Source of the DNA: Ornithinibacter sp.
GTDB lineage: Bacteria > Actinomycetota > Actinomycetes > Actinomycetales > Dermatophilaceae
Length of the DNA stretch: 64,000 nt
NCBI GenBank assembly: GCA_029266735.1
Contig: JAQSWG010000015.1
Coordinates: 1-64,000 of the forward strand
Direction: 5' to 3'
The first letter of the stretch is position 1, and each line of letters begins with the position of its first letter. Of this stretch, positions 25,600 to 34,309 are shown one piece after another. A program made the position numbers and the translations under genes. The notes under the pieces are model-generated. The model ran no database searches and was not told where the DNA came from. It worked only from the letters and a program-made list of their open reading frames with translations.

Positions 25600-26498
25600 C
25601 CGCCGTGCAGGTGCGTCAGGTGGACACGGCCGCCCTCACCGAGCTCCGCGCGCGTGAGCCCGGGCGCATCGTCGCGGCATGGGACGAGCGAGCCCTTCGC
25701 CCAATGCTGCCCGAGGACGGCCGGCTCCTGCTCCTCGCCGCCGACCACCCGGCCCGAGGCGCCCTCGCCGTCGGATCGGACCCGATGGCGATGGCGAGCC
25801 GGTCGGAGCTCCTGGGCCGCCTCGTCACTGCGCTCGAGCGGCCCGGGGTCGACGGCGTGCTCGGCACCCCGGACGTCCTCGACGACCTCCTCCTCCTGGG
25901 AGCGCTGGAGGGCAAGGTCGTCGTCGGGTCGATGAACCGAGGCGGTCTCCAGGGCGCCGCCTGGGAGCTGGACGACCGCTTCACCGCCTACACGGCCCGC
26001 GAGATCCAGGAGCGGGGGCTCGACGGCGGCAAGATGCTCACCCGCATCGCGCTGGGCGACCCCGGGTCCCTGTCCACGCTCGCAGCGTGCGCCGAGGCCA
26101 TCGGCGAGCTGGCCGCCCACGGCCGGATGGCCATGGTCGAGCCCTTCTGGTCGGTGGTCGGCGAGCACGGTGTCCACAACCTCCTCGACCCGGACTCGAT
26201 GGTCCGGGCCGTCCAGGTGGCCTCCGGACTGGGCCCCTCGAGCGCCCACACCTGGCTCAAGCTGCCGGTCGTCGACGACCTGGCCAGGGTCATGGACGCC
26301 ACGACGCTGCCGAGCCTGCTCCTCGGCGGCGACCCACAGGAGGCGCCGGCGCAGACGTATGCCGCGTGGGGCCGAGCGCTCGACCTGCCCGCTGTCCGCG
26401 GGCTCGTCGTGGGACGTGCGCTGCTCTACCCGCCGGACGGCGACGTGGCCGGGGCCGTGGACCTCGCGGCCGACCTCGTGCACGGTGGCTCGGCATGA
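25596..26498 (+). CDS. Cgl0158-type aldolase-like (beta/alpha)8 protein of inositol operon
   Basis: A 300-residue protein found in actinobacterial iol operons (the Cgl0158 family), resembling class I aldolases such as DeoC/LacD. Recognisable segments are LLLAADHPARGALAVG near the N-terminus, DGGKMLTRIALGD with a candidate Schiff-base lysine, SAHTWLKLPVV with another lysine, and a phosphate-binding-like LLLGGDP. It may cleave 2-deoxy-5-keto-gluconate 6-phosphate, filling the IolJ role that is otherwise absent, by inference. GTG 25596 overlaps the iolC stop (GTGA). Its own stop overlaps iolB (ATGA). Confidence 0.82.
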   Translation: MTAVQVRQVDTAALTELRAREPGRIVAAWDERALRPMLPEDGRLLLLAADHPARGALAVGSDPMAMASRSELLGRLVTALERPGVDGVLGTPDVLDDLLLLGALEGKVVVGSMNRGGLQGAAWELDDRFTAYTAREIQERGLDGGKMLTRIALGDPGSLSTLAACAEAIGELAAHGRMAMVEPFWSVVGEHGVHNLLDPDSMVRAVQVASGLGPSSAHTWLKLPVVDDLARVMDATTLPSLLLGGDPQEAPAQTYAAWGRALDLPAVRGLVVGRALLYPPDGDVAGAVDLAADLVHGGSA

Positions 26499-27475
26499 GC
26501 CCGGACCTCGGGGGCGGCTCGCGGCTCGGCGTCCCCGGGCGGGGCACGGACAACGAACAGTACGTGCGCCCCTTCGGTGCCGCGGACGACGGGACGTACC
26601 CCGTTGCCATCACCCCGACCGCGATAGGCCCTGTCACCGGGTGGAAGCACACCCGCCTGCGGGTGGCCGCGTGCCGCGAGGGCGGGTACGCCGACCACGA
26701 CAGCAAGGACGAGGAGACGCTCGTCGTGCCGCTCACCGGCTCCTTCCGCGTCGAGGTGACCGAGGCCGACGGCACGGCCCACGACATCACCCTCGTCGGC
26801 CGTGGCTCCGTCTTCGACGGCCCGACGGACGCCGTCTACGCCGGCCGCGGCGCACGCCTGCGGGTGTCCCTCGTGGGACCGGATCCCGGGCCTGGCCGCA
26901 TCGCCCTCTGCGGCGCCCCGGCGACGAAGCACGCGGAGCCGAAGCCCCTTCGCCACCTGACGGCATCCGAGGTGCCGGTCGAGCTGCGGGGCGCGGGCCG
27001 GGCGAGCCGCGAGGTGCGCAACCTGGGCCTGCCGGACGTGCTCGACGCCGACTCCCTGCTCGTCTGCGAGGTCGTGACGCCGGCGGGCAACTGGAGCTCG
27101 TGGCCGCCGCACAAGCACGACGAGGAGCGACCCGGCGAGGAGACCGCGCTCGAGGAGATCTACTACGTCGAGACCCGTTCCACGGACCCCCGCGGCACCA
27201 ACCCCGTCGGCTACCTCCGGGTCTACGGCACCGCCGAGCGCCCGCTGGACGTGGTCGCCGAGGTCGGAACGGGCGACGTGGTGCTCGTCCCCCACGGGTG
27301 GCACGGCCCAGCGATCGCCAGCCCCGACGCGGACCTCTACTACCTCAACGTCATGGCTGGCCCCGGGGCGGACCGGGCCTGGCGGATCTGCGACGACCCG
27401 GCCCATGCCTGGGTGCGCGAGACCTGGGCCGACGAGGACGTCGACCCGAGACTGCCCGTGGGAGGCCCCCGATGA
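26495..27475 (+). CDS. iolB: 5-deoxy-glucuronate isomerase
   Basis: IolB converts 5-deoxy-glucuronate to 2-deoxy-5-keto-gluconate. The 326-residue double cupin has the family stretches VTGWKHTRLRVAACREG, SSWPPHKHDEERPGEETALEEIYYVE (metal-binding His/Glu) and VVLVPHGWHGPAIASPD. The length is slightly above the usual 270-300 because of the N-terminal leader. ATG overlaps the preceding stop (ATGA), and its stop overlaps iolD (ATGA). Confidence 0.93.
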   Translation: MSPDLGGGSRLGVPGRGTDNEQYVRPFGAADDGTYPVAITPTAIGPVTGWKHTRLRVAACREGGYADHDSKDEETLVVPLTGSFRVEVTEADGTAHDITLVGRGSVFDGPTDAVYAGRGARLRVSLVGPDPGPGRIALCGAPATKHAEPKPLRHLTASEVPVELRGAGRASREVRNLGLPDVLDADSLLVCEVVTPAGNWSSWPPHKHDEERPGEETALEEIYYVETRSTDPRGTNPVGYLRVYGTAERPLDVVAEVGTGDVVLVPHGWHGPAIASPDADLYYLNVMAGPGADRAWRICDDPAHAWVRETWADEDVDPRLPVGGPR

Positions 27476-29424
27476 GCGACACCGTCCGGCTCACCGTCGC
27501 GCAGGCGGTCGTGCGCTTCCTGGCGCAGCAGTTCAGCGAGCGCGACGGCGACCGCCGGCGCCTCATCGCCGGGTGCCTCGGCATCTTCGGGCACGGGAAC
27601 GTCGCGGGGGTCGGCCAGGCCCTCCTGGAGGAGGAGCTGCGGGCCACCGACGCCGGGGAGCGACCGCGCCTGCCCTACGTGCTGGGCCGCAACGAGCAGG
27701 CCATGGTCCACACCGCCGTCGGCTTCGCCAAGCACCGGGACCGGCTGTCCACCTGGGCCGTGACGGCATCCGTCGGTCCAGGCTCCACCAACATGCTCAC
27801 CGGCGCGGCCCTCGCGACGATCAACCGGATCCCCGTGCTCCTCCTCCCGTCCGGCACCTTCGCGACCCGGGTCAGCACGCCAGTGCTCCAGGAGCTCGAG
27901 CTGCCGCACGCCGCCGACGTCAGCGTCAACGACGCGTTCCGGCCGTTGTCCAGGTTCTACGACCAGGTGGACCGCCCCGAGCAGCTGCCCGCCGCGCTGC
28001 TGGGTGCCATGCGGGTGCTGACGGACCCCGTCGAGACAGGGGCGGCGACCATCTCGCTGCCGCAGGACGTGCAGGCGGAGACCTACGACTGGCCGGTCGA
28101 GCTGTTCGCCGAGCGGGTGTGGCACGTGCCCCGTCCACCGGCCGAACCGTCGCGGGTCAAGGCGGTGGTGGATGCCGTTCGCTCGGCCCGCAGGCCCCTC
28201 GTCGTCGCCGGTGGCGGGGTCCACTACTCGGAAGCCGAGGACGCACTCGCCGCGTTCGCCGCAGCCACCGGCATCCCTGTCGCCGAGACGCAGGCCGGCA
28301 AGGGCTCCCTGCTCCACGGGCACCCGCAGCTCGTCGGAGCGGTGGGCTCGACCGGAACCACCGCGGCCAACGTCCTCGCCCGGGAGGCAGACCTCGTCGT
28401 GGGGGTCGGCACCCGGTGGTCCGACTTCACGACCGCCTCACGCACCGCCTTCCGCGACGCCGACGTCCGCTTCGTCAGCCTCAACGTCGCCTCCTTCGAC
28501 GCCGGCAAGCACAGCGGGCTGGCACTCGTCGCCGACGCCCGCGAGGGCCTCGCCGCGCTGACGACCGAGCTCGAGGGCCACACGGTCGCCCCGGCATACG
28601 CCCAGCGCATCACCACCCTCTGGGGTGAGTGGGACGCGACGGTGGCCACGGCCTACGACCCTCCGCCGGAGGTGACCGAGCGGCTCGCGCCCGGCCTGCT
28701 CACCCAGGCGGCCGTGCTGGGCGCGGTGAACGAGCTCACCGACCCGCGTGACGTCGTGCTCTGTGCGGCCGGCTCGATGCCCGGTGACCTCCACAAGATG
28801 TGGCGGGTTCGCGACCGCAAGGGCTACCACGTGGAGTACGGGTACTCGTGCATGGGGTACGAGATCCCCGGCGCCCTCGGGGTGGCGCTCGCCGACGACA
28901 CGCGGGACGTCTTCGCGATGGTCGGCGACGGGGGCTACCTCATGATGCCGACCGAGCTCGTCGTCGCCGTGCAGGAGCGGGTCAAGGTGGTCGTCGTGCT
29001 CGTGCAGAACCACGGCTTCCACTCGATCGGTTCGCTGTCGGAGGGGCTGGGCTCCCAGCGGTTCGGCACGAGCTACCGGTTCCGCGGCGACCAGGGGAGG
29101 CTCGACGGCGGAATGCTGCCGGTCGACCTCGCGGCCAACGCGCGCAGCCTCGGCGCCCGGGTCATCGAGGTAGAGGACGCCGAGGGCCTCGCCGCCGCGA
29201 TCGCCGAGGCCAGGGCCGCACCGCGCGACGGGGGACCGGTCGTCATCCACGTGGAGACCGACCCACGCGTGAACGCCCCGGACAGCGACTCATGGTGGGA
29301 CGTTCCCGTGGCGCAGGTCTCCGCACTCGACAGCACGCAGGCGGCCTCCGCGGCCTACACCGAGGCCAAGAAGCACCAGCGTCACCACCTCGCTCCGTCC
29401 GGGTCCGACGAGCGGCTGCCGTGA
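27472..29424 (+). CDS. iolD: 3D-(3,5/4)-trihydroxycyclohexane-1,2-dione hydrolase
   Basis: A thiamine-diphosphate-dependent enzyme that opens the cyclohexane-dione ring. Its 650 residues show the N-terminal Pyr domain (GIFGHGNVAGVGQALLEE, YVLGRNEQAMVH with the ThDP-activating Glu), a central domain and the C-terminal PP domain (MVGDGGYLMMPTELVVAV, then NHGFHSIG). ATG 27472 overlaps the iolB stop. The longer ORF in the track only extends through iolB in another frame. Confidence 0.95.
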   Translation: MSDTVRLTVAQAVVRFLAQQFSERDGDRRRLIAGCLGIFGHGNVAGVGQALLEEELRATDAGERPRLPYVLGRNEQAMVHTAVGFAKHRDRLSTWAVTASVGPGSTNMLTGAALATINRIPVLLLPSGTFATRVSTPVLQELELPHAADVSVNDAFRPLSRFYDQVDRPEQLPAALLGAMRVLTDPVETGAATISLPQDVQAETYDWPVELFAERVWHVPRPPAEPSRVKAVVDAVRSARRPLVVAGGGVHYSEAEDALAAFAAATGIPVAETQAGKGSLLHGHPQLVGAVGSTGTTAANVLAREADLVVGVGTRWSDFTTASRTAFRDADVRFVSLNVASFDAGKHSGLALVADAREGLAALTTELEGHTVAPAYAQRITTLWGEWDATVATAYDPPPEVTERLAPGLLTQAAVLGAVNELTDPRDVVLCAAGSMPGDLHKMWRVRDRKGYHVEYGYSCMGYEIPGALGVALADDTRDVFAMVGDGGYLMMPTELVVAVQERVKVVVVLVQNHGFHSIGSLSEGLGSQRFGTSYRFRGDQGRLDGGMLPVDLAANARSLGARVIEVEDAEGLAAAIAEARAAPRDGGPVVIHVETDPRVNAPDSDSWWDVPVAQVSALDSTQAASAAYTEAKKHQRHHLAPSGSDERLP

Positions 29425-30461
29425 GCCGCCCTCCCCTGCGCGTCGGGGTCATCGGCGTCGGCACCATGGGCACCGACCACGCCGAGCGGCTCGCCCTCCG
29501 CACGGCCGGGGTCACGCTCGCCGGCGTGACGGATCCCGACGGCGGCCGGGCCGCGGCGCTCGGGGAACGGCTGGAGGCGGTCGTCCACGACGATCCGCTG
29601 TCCCTCGTCACGTCACCCGACGTCGACGCCGTCGTCCTCGCCTCCCCGGGGGTCGTCCACGAGGAGCAGGTCATCGCGTGCCTCGACCACGAGAAGCCGG
29701 TGCTCTGCGAGAAGCCGCTGACCATGGACGACGCGGCGTCGCTGCGGCTGGTGGAGGCCGAGGCAGCGCTCGGCCGGCGGCTCGTCACGGTGGGCTTCAT
29801 GCGACGTTTCGACCCGGAGTACGCCGAGGTCAAGGCTGCCCTCGCCTCCGGCGAGCACGGGCGCCTGCTCCTCCTCCACAATGTCCACCGCAACCGTTCG
29901 GCCCCCAACACCGGGTTCCGATCGGAGATGATCGTCCGGGACAGCCTCGTCCACGAGGTCGACGCGTCCCGGTTCCTCTTCGGCGAGGAGGTGGTGGAGG
30001 TCACCGTCCTGTCGCCTGCGCCCACCGCGCACGCCGGGGACGGCGTGGTCGACCCGCAGGTGGCCGTCTTCCGGATGTCCGGCGGTGGTCTCGTGACGAA
30101 CGAGGTCTTCATCAACAGCCAGGTGGGCTACGAGGTGCGCTTCGAGGCGGTCGCCGAGTGCGGCAGCCTGACCGCCGGGCTGGCGTCGAGCGGCGTGCAA
30201 GCCACCGGCGTCGGGCCGCGCGGGGGTACGTGGGGTGGCCTCGTGCCGGACGACTACCGGGCTCGCTTCGCCCGCGCCTACGACATCGAGGTGCAGGCCT
30301 GGGCGGATGCCGTGCGGGCCGGCACCGCCGTCGGCCCGTCCGCGTGGGACGGCTACGCCGCGACCGTGGTGAGCACCGCCGGAATGGCCTCGCTGGCCTC
30401 CGGCCGCCCGGTGCCGGTGCGCCTTCCCGACCGGCCCGGCCTGTATGCCGATGCGCACTGA
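29421..30461 (+). CDS. Second Gfo/Idh/MocA oxidoreductase of the iol operon
   Basis: 346 residues with the Rossmann motif VGVIGVGTMGTDHAERLA and the CEKPLTMDDAA lysine motif, then VGFMRRFDPEYAEVKA and DSLVHEVDASRFL. It may oxidise another inositol stereoisomer (scyllo- or D-chiro-inositol) or an inositol derivative. The specificity is not visible. GTG 29421 overlaps the iolD stop (GTGA). It ends 95 bases before iolA. Confidence 0.85.
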   Translation: MSRPPLRVGVIGVGTMGTDHAERLALRTAGVTLAGVTDPDGGRAAALGERLEAVVHDDPLSLVTSPDVDAVVLASPGVVHEEQVIACLDHEKPVLCEKPLTMDDAASLRLVEAEAALGRRLVTVGFMRRFDPEYAEVKAALASGEHGRLLLLHNVHRNRSAPNTGFRSEMIVRDSLVHEVDASRFLFGEEVVEVTVLSPAPTAHAGDGVVDPQVAVFRMSGGGLVTNEVFINSQVGYEVRFEAVAECGSLTAGLASSGVQATGVGPRGGTWGGLVPDDYRARFARAYDIEVQAWADAVRAGTAVGPSAWDGYAATVVSTAGMASLASGRPVPVRLPDRPGLYADAH

Positions 30462-30556
30462 TTCATCGTGTGTCCCGGCATCACGACACGCATTCCACAA
30501 CCACATGCGCTCTGACACACTGAAACCACCCGAACGCACGACAAGGACCGATAACC

Positions 30557-32062
30557 GTGACCACGACCCCGACCCGCATCACCCACCTCGTCGGCGGCAG
30601 TCCCTGGACGGGCACCGCCGAGCGGACGAGCCCGGTGTTCAACCCGGCCACCGGTGAGCACACCGGCGACCTCGACCTGGCCTCCGCCGAGCTCGTCGAC
30701 GAGGTCGTCACCTCGGCGAGGACCGCGTGGGAGGCGTCCTGGCAGCGCGCCTCCCTCACCCAGCGCACCCAAGTCCTCTTCCGCTTCCGCGAGCTGCTCA
30801 ACGAGCGCAAGGCCGAGATCGGCGCCCTCATCACCGCCGAGCACGGCAAGGTCCTCTCGGACGCGGTGGGCGAGGTGACCCGTGGCCTCGAGGTCGCGGA
30901 GTTCGCGTGCGGCATCCCGCACCTGCTCAAGGGCGGCTTCTCGGAGAACGTCTCCACCAAGGTGGACGTCTACTCGATCCGGCAGAGCCTGGGCGTCGTC
31001 GCGGTCATCAGCCCGTTCAACTTCCCTGCCATGGTGCCGCTCTGGTTCGTCCCGATCGCGATCGCCTGTGGCAACGCCGTCGTCATCAAGCCCAGCGAGA
31101 AGGACCCCTCAGCGGTCAACGCCGTCGCCGCGCTGTGGAAGGAGGCCGGCCTGCCGGACGGCGTCCTTCACGTCGTCCACGGCGACAAGGAGGCCGTCGA
31201 CGCGCTGCTGACCCACCCCGACGTCAAGGCGGTCTCCTTCGTCGGGTCCACCCCGATCGCGCGGTACGTCTACGAGACCGGCACATCCCACGGCAAGCGG
31301 GTGCAGGCCCTCGGCGGCGCGAAGAACCACATGCTGGTCCTCCCCGACGCCGACCTCGACCTCGCCGCCGACGCGGCGATCAACGCCGGCTTCGGGTCCG
31401 CCGGTGAGCGGTGCATGGCCATCTCGGCGCTCCTCGCGGTCGAGCCGATCGCCGACGAGCTCGTCAGCAAGATCACCGACCGGATGGGCAAGCTCGTCAC
31501 CGGGGACGGGTCCCGCACGTGCGACATGGGGCCGCTCGTCACCGCGCAGCACCGGGACAAGGTCACCTCGTACCTCGACGCCGGCACCGAGGAGGGCGCG
31601 ACGCTCGTCGTCGACGGCCGGGAGGGTGACGTGGACGCCGACGGGGACGGCTTCTTCCTCCGGCCGACGCTCTTCGACCACGTGACGCCGGAGATGTCGG
31701 TCTACCGGGACGAGATCTTCGGCCCGGTGCTCTCCGTCGTGCGCGTCTCGTCCTACGACGACGGCCTGAGGATGATCAACGAGAACCCGTACGGCAACGG
31801 CACGGCCATCTTCACGAACGACGGAGGCGCCGCCCGCCGGTTCCAGAACGAGGTCGAGGTCGGCATGGTCGGCATCAACGTGCCGATTCCCGTGCCCATG
31901 GCCTACTACTCCTTCGGGGGGTGGAAGAGCTCCCTCTTCGGCGACAGCCACGCACACGGCGTCGAGGGCGTGAGCTTCTTCACCCGTGGCAAGGTCGTCA
32001 CCTCGCGCTGGCTCGACCCGAGCCACGGCGGCATCGAGCTCGGCTTCCCGCAGAACACCTGA
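30557..32062 (+). CDS. iolA: CoA-acylating methylmalonate/malonate-semialdehyde dehydrogenase
   Basis: Last step of inositol catabolism: malonate semialdehyde + CoA + NAD to acetyl-CoA + CO2. An aldehyde dehydrogenase fold of 501 residues; the catalytic cysteine is C286 (GERCMAIS), preceded by KRVQALGGAKNHMLVLPDADLD, which is diagnostic for MmsA/IolA. The GTG start has a weak SD (acaaggac). The 95-base gap after the second dehydrogenase is the only sizeable gap in the operon, so a second promoter is possible. A bidirectional hairpin follows the stop. Confidence 0.93.
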   Translation: MTTTPTRITHLVGGSPWTGTAERTSPVFNPATGEHTGDLDLASAELVDEVVTSARTAWEASWQRASLTQRTQVLFRFRELLNERKAEIGALITAEHGKVLSDAVGEVTRGLEVAEFACGIPHLLKGGFSENVSTKVDVYSIRQSLGVVAVISPFNFPAMVPLWFVPIAIACGNAVVIKPSEKDPSAVNAVAALWKEAGLPDGVLHVVHGDKEAVDALLTHPDVKAVSFVGSTPIARYVYETGTSHGKRVQALGGAKNHMLVLPDADLDLAADAAINAGFGSAGERCMAISALLAVEPIADELVSKITDRMGKLVTGDGSRTCDMGPLVTAQHRDKVTSYLDAGTEEGATLVVDGREGDVDADGDGFFLRPTLFDHVTPEMSVYRDEIFGPVLSVVRVSSYDDGLRMINENPYGNGTAIFTNDGGAARRFQNEVEVGMVGINVPIPVPMAYYSFGGWKSSLFGDSHAHGVEGVSFFTRGKVVTSRWLDPSHGGIELGFPQNT

Positions 32063-32094
32063 CCCGCCCGCCGCGAGGACCTCGACCGGGCGGG
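32063..32094. terminator. Bidirectional terminator between iolA and FAD reductase
   Basis: Arms cccgcccg (32063-32070) and cgggcggg (32087-32094) with a 16-base loop, directly after the iolA stop and just before the convergent FAD reductase stop. Confidence 0.55.
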
Positions 32095-32100
32095 GTCGGT

Positions 32101-33354
32101 TCAGGCCGAGGCTCGAGCGGCGGCTCGGAAGGCCGCCGCGAGGGAGGCCGGGTCACCGCCGGAGGTGCGCAGCTCCCGGAGGTCGACCCGGCCGCCGGCA
32201 GCGATGACGCGTCCCGCAGCGCGCACGGGCCGGGCGATCCCCGGCCCGTGGCCCACCCCACCGGCGGCGACGAGCCGTTCGCCGACCAGGGAGAGCACCA
32301 GTGGCGCCTCGGGAGTGCCGACGAGCACCTCCCGGGCGTTCGGTGTCGCCACGCCCGTCGAGTGGAGCGTCGCGTCGTACTGGTCCGACCACCACCACGG
32401 CACGTCGGTGAAGCTGTCATGGCGCCCCAGCATCGTGTGCGCCGCCACCTCGCCCTGTCGCCCGGCGGCCGAGAACGACTCCAGCCGGATGCCGAGCGAC
32501 TCGCCGGTGCGTCGCATCCGCACAGCGTCGCCCGCCGCGAACACCGCGGGGTGCGAGGTCCGCCCCGACGCGTCGACGAGGATGCCGTCGTCACAGGCGA
32601 GTCCGGCAGCGTGGGCCAGGTGCTCACGGGGCTCGATCCCGATTCCCACGACGACCGCATCTGCGGGCAACACCGTCCCGTCGATGAGCCGGACGCCGCT
32701 GACGGCGCCATCAGGGGACCGCTGGACGGCATCCGGGGCGGCGCCCGTGCGGATCCGGACGCCGTGCCGCTCGTGGAGGGCGACGATCCACGCGGCGATC
32801 GGCGCGGGCACGCCGCGGCCGAGCACGCGCGCCCGCGCCTCGACGACCTCGACATCGACCCCCCGCATCGCCGCCGCGGCCGCGACCTCGAGCCCGATGA
32901 CCCCGCCGCCGACGACGACCAGGCGCCGTGCCCGGCCGAAGGTGTGCGAGATGGCCAGGGCGTCCGCCACGTCGCGCAGGTAGTGGATGCTCGGCCCCTC
33001 GGAGCCGGACACGGACAGACGGCGTGGCTCGGCACCGGGAGCGAGCAGCGCCGTGGCATACGTGAGTGAGTCGCCGTGCGCCGTGGTGAGGGTCCTGGCC
33101 TCGGGGTCCAGCCCGACGACCTCGGTGCCAGTGCGCACCTGGATGCGGGCCCGCCAGTCGGCGGCCGCCGGCCACACCTCCGGCACGGACGCACCGGGGT
33201 GGAGGAGGACCTCGGTCGACAGGACCGTTCGGTCGTAGGGTGGCCGGTCCTCGGCAGTGAGCAGCACGACATCGGCTCCAGCTGCCGCCAGGGCGCGCGC
33301 GGCCGCACCGGCCGCGGGACCGCCGCCGACCACGGCATACGGATGCCGGCCCAT
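32101..33354 (-). CDS. FAD-dependent NAD(P)H:ferredoxin/rubredoxin-type reductase
   Basis: The 417 residues show an FAD Rossmann motif (VVGGGPAAGAAARALAAAG), a central NAD(P) motif (VVVGGGVIGLEVAAAAAMRG), the FAD-binding FAAGDAV region and a C-terminal reductase domain. This is the layout of ferredoxin/rubredoxin/putidaredoxin reductases that serve monooxygenases or dioxygenases. No partner oxygenase is adjacent, so the role is open. ATG 33354 is the natural start. It is convergent with iolA. Confidence 0.88.
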   Translation of the reverse strand: MGRHPYAVVGGGPAAGAAARALAAAGADVVLLTAEDRPPYDRTVLSTEVLLHPGASVPEVWPAAADWRARIQVRTGTEVVGLDPEARTLTTAHGDSLTYATALLAPGAEPRRLSVSGSEGPSIHYLRDVADALAISHTFGRARRLVVVGGGVIGLEVAAAAAMRGVDVEVVEARARVLGRGVPAPIAAWIVALHERHGVRIRTGAAPDAVQRSPDGAVSGVRLIDGTVLPADAVVVGIGIEPREHLAHAAGLACDDGILVDASGRTSHPAVFAAGDAVRMRRTGESLGIRLESFSAAGRQGEVAAHTMLGRHDSFTDVPWWWSDQYDATLHSTGVATPNAREVLVGTPEAPLVLSLVGERLVAAGGVGHGPGIARPVRAAGRVIAAGGRVDLRELRTSGGDPASLAAAFRAAARASA

Positions 33355-33413
33355 GCCGCCCACGCTAACCGCACGGCTCCCGATGCCCTGATCCGGTGTC
33401 CGGCTGGGCGTGG

Positions 33414-34184
33414 TCAGCCGAGGAGCAGGACGGCGGCCGACAGCGCCGAGGCGAGCAGCACCGCCAGGTCGAAGGTCCGTTGGCTGATCACCTGCACGGT
33501 CGCATAGCCGAGCAGTCCGCCGGCGAGGACTGCGGGCGCGAGCAGGGCCGCGCGCGTGGCGTCGTCGACGTGCATGAGGCCGAGGGCCACCGAGAACGGC
33601 ACCTTCACGAGGTTGACGATGAGGAAGAACCAGGCGCTCGTGCCGACGAAGCGGCGCTTGTCGACACCGGCGGCCGACAGGTAGAGGGTCATGACGGCGC
33701 CGGCGGCGTTGGCCGTCATCGTGGTGAAGCCCATGCCCGTGCCAGCCGTCCAGGCCGCGACCGGATGCCGGTGCACCTGCGAGGTCTCTCCCTCCGAGGT
33801 GCGGGCCTTCACCGCCAGCTGGAGGAGCAGCAGGACGAGGAGCACGGCGCCGATCGAGCGGCGCAGCGTGGTGTCGTCGACGACGCGGAGGAACAGCGTG
33901 CCGAGCACGAGGCCCGGCAGGACCGCCGGGAGCAGCCGCCGGATCAGCGACCAGTCGGGGTCGCGCCGGTAGCGCCAGCAGGCGATGACGTCCCCCACGA
34001 TGAGGACCGCCAGGATTGCGGCCGTGGACTCGCGGGCAGGGAGCAGGGTCGCGAAGATGGCCACGGCGATGACCGCCAGGCCGCCGATCGCCGTCTTGGA
34101 GAAACCGATGAGCAGGGCCGCGGTGGCCATGAGGGCCGCACCGGCGAGGGAGCCACCGAGCAGCTCCACCCGACCTCCCGGCAT
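33414..34184 (-). CDS. TauE/SafE-family membrane transporter
   Basis: 256 residues with about eight hydrophobic helices, arranged as two TauE repeats. The first repeat has LLIGFSKTAIGGLAVIAVAIFATLLP and the second GMGFTTMTANAAGAVMTLYLSAAG, typical for the sulfite/organosulfonate exporter family. The substrate is unknown. ATG 34184 has no SD. GTG 34169 lies just after GGGAGGT and may be the real start. The 30-bp palindrome sits 8-37 bases upstream of the ATG, so expression is probably controlled there. Confidence 0.82.
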   Translation of the reverse strand: MPGGRVELLGGSLAGAALMATAALLIGFSKTAIGGLAVIAVAIFATLLPARESTAAILAVLIVGDVIACWRYRRDPDWSLIRRLLPAVLPGLVLGTLFLRVVDDTTLRRSIGAVLLVLLLLQLAVKARTSEGETSQVHRHPVAAWTAGTGMGFTTMTANAAGAVMTLYLSAAGVDKRRFVGTSAWFFLIVNLVKVPFSVALGLMHVDDATRAALLAPAVLAGGLLGYATVQVISQRTFDLAVLLASALSAAVLLLG

Positions 34185-34191
34185 CCGTCAT

Positions 34192-34280
34192 GCGCGAACC
34201 TCTGCTGGCAGAGGTTCGCGCACGGACCACAGGGGTGCACCGTGTGGTCCTGGGAACCAACCCCTCCTAGCAGAGGTTAG
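34192..34280. promoter_or_regulatory. Palindrome cluster upstream of the TauE/SafE gene
   Basis: Three elements in 90 bases: (a) a perfect 30-base palindrome with 14-bp arms gcgcgaacctctgc / gcagaggttcgcgc and a 2-base centre (34192-34221); (b) ggaccaca...tgtggtcc with a ggtgcacc centre (34224-34250); (c) aacccctcctagcagaggtt (about 34259-34278), a second imperfect copy of (a). The repeated AACCTCT...AGAGGTT suggests a double operator. Alternatively (a) may end desaturase transcription. Confidence 0.6.
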
Positions 34281-34309
34281 GCGACCCGGCCCACCCGGGC
34301 GGATCCCGC

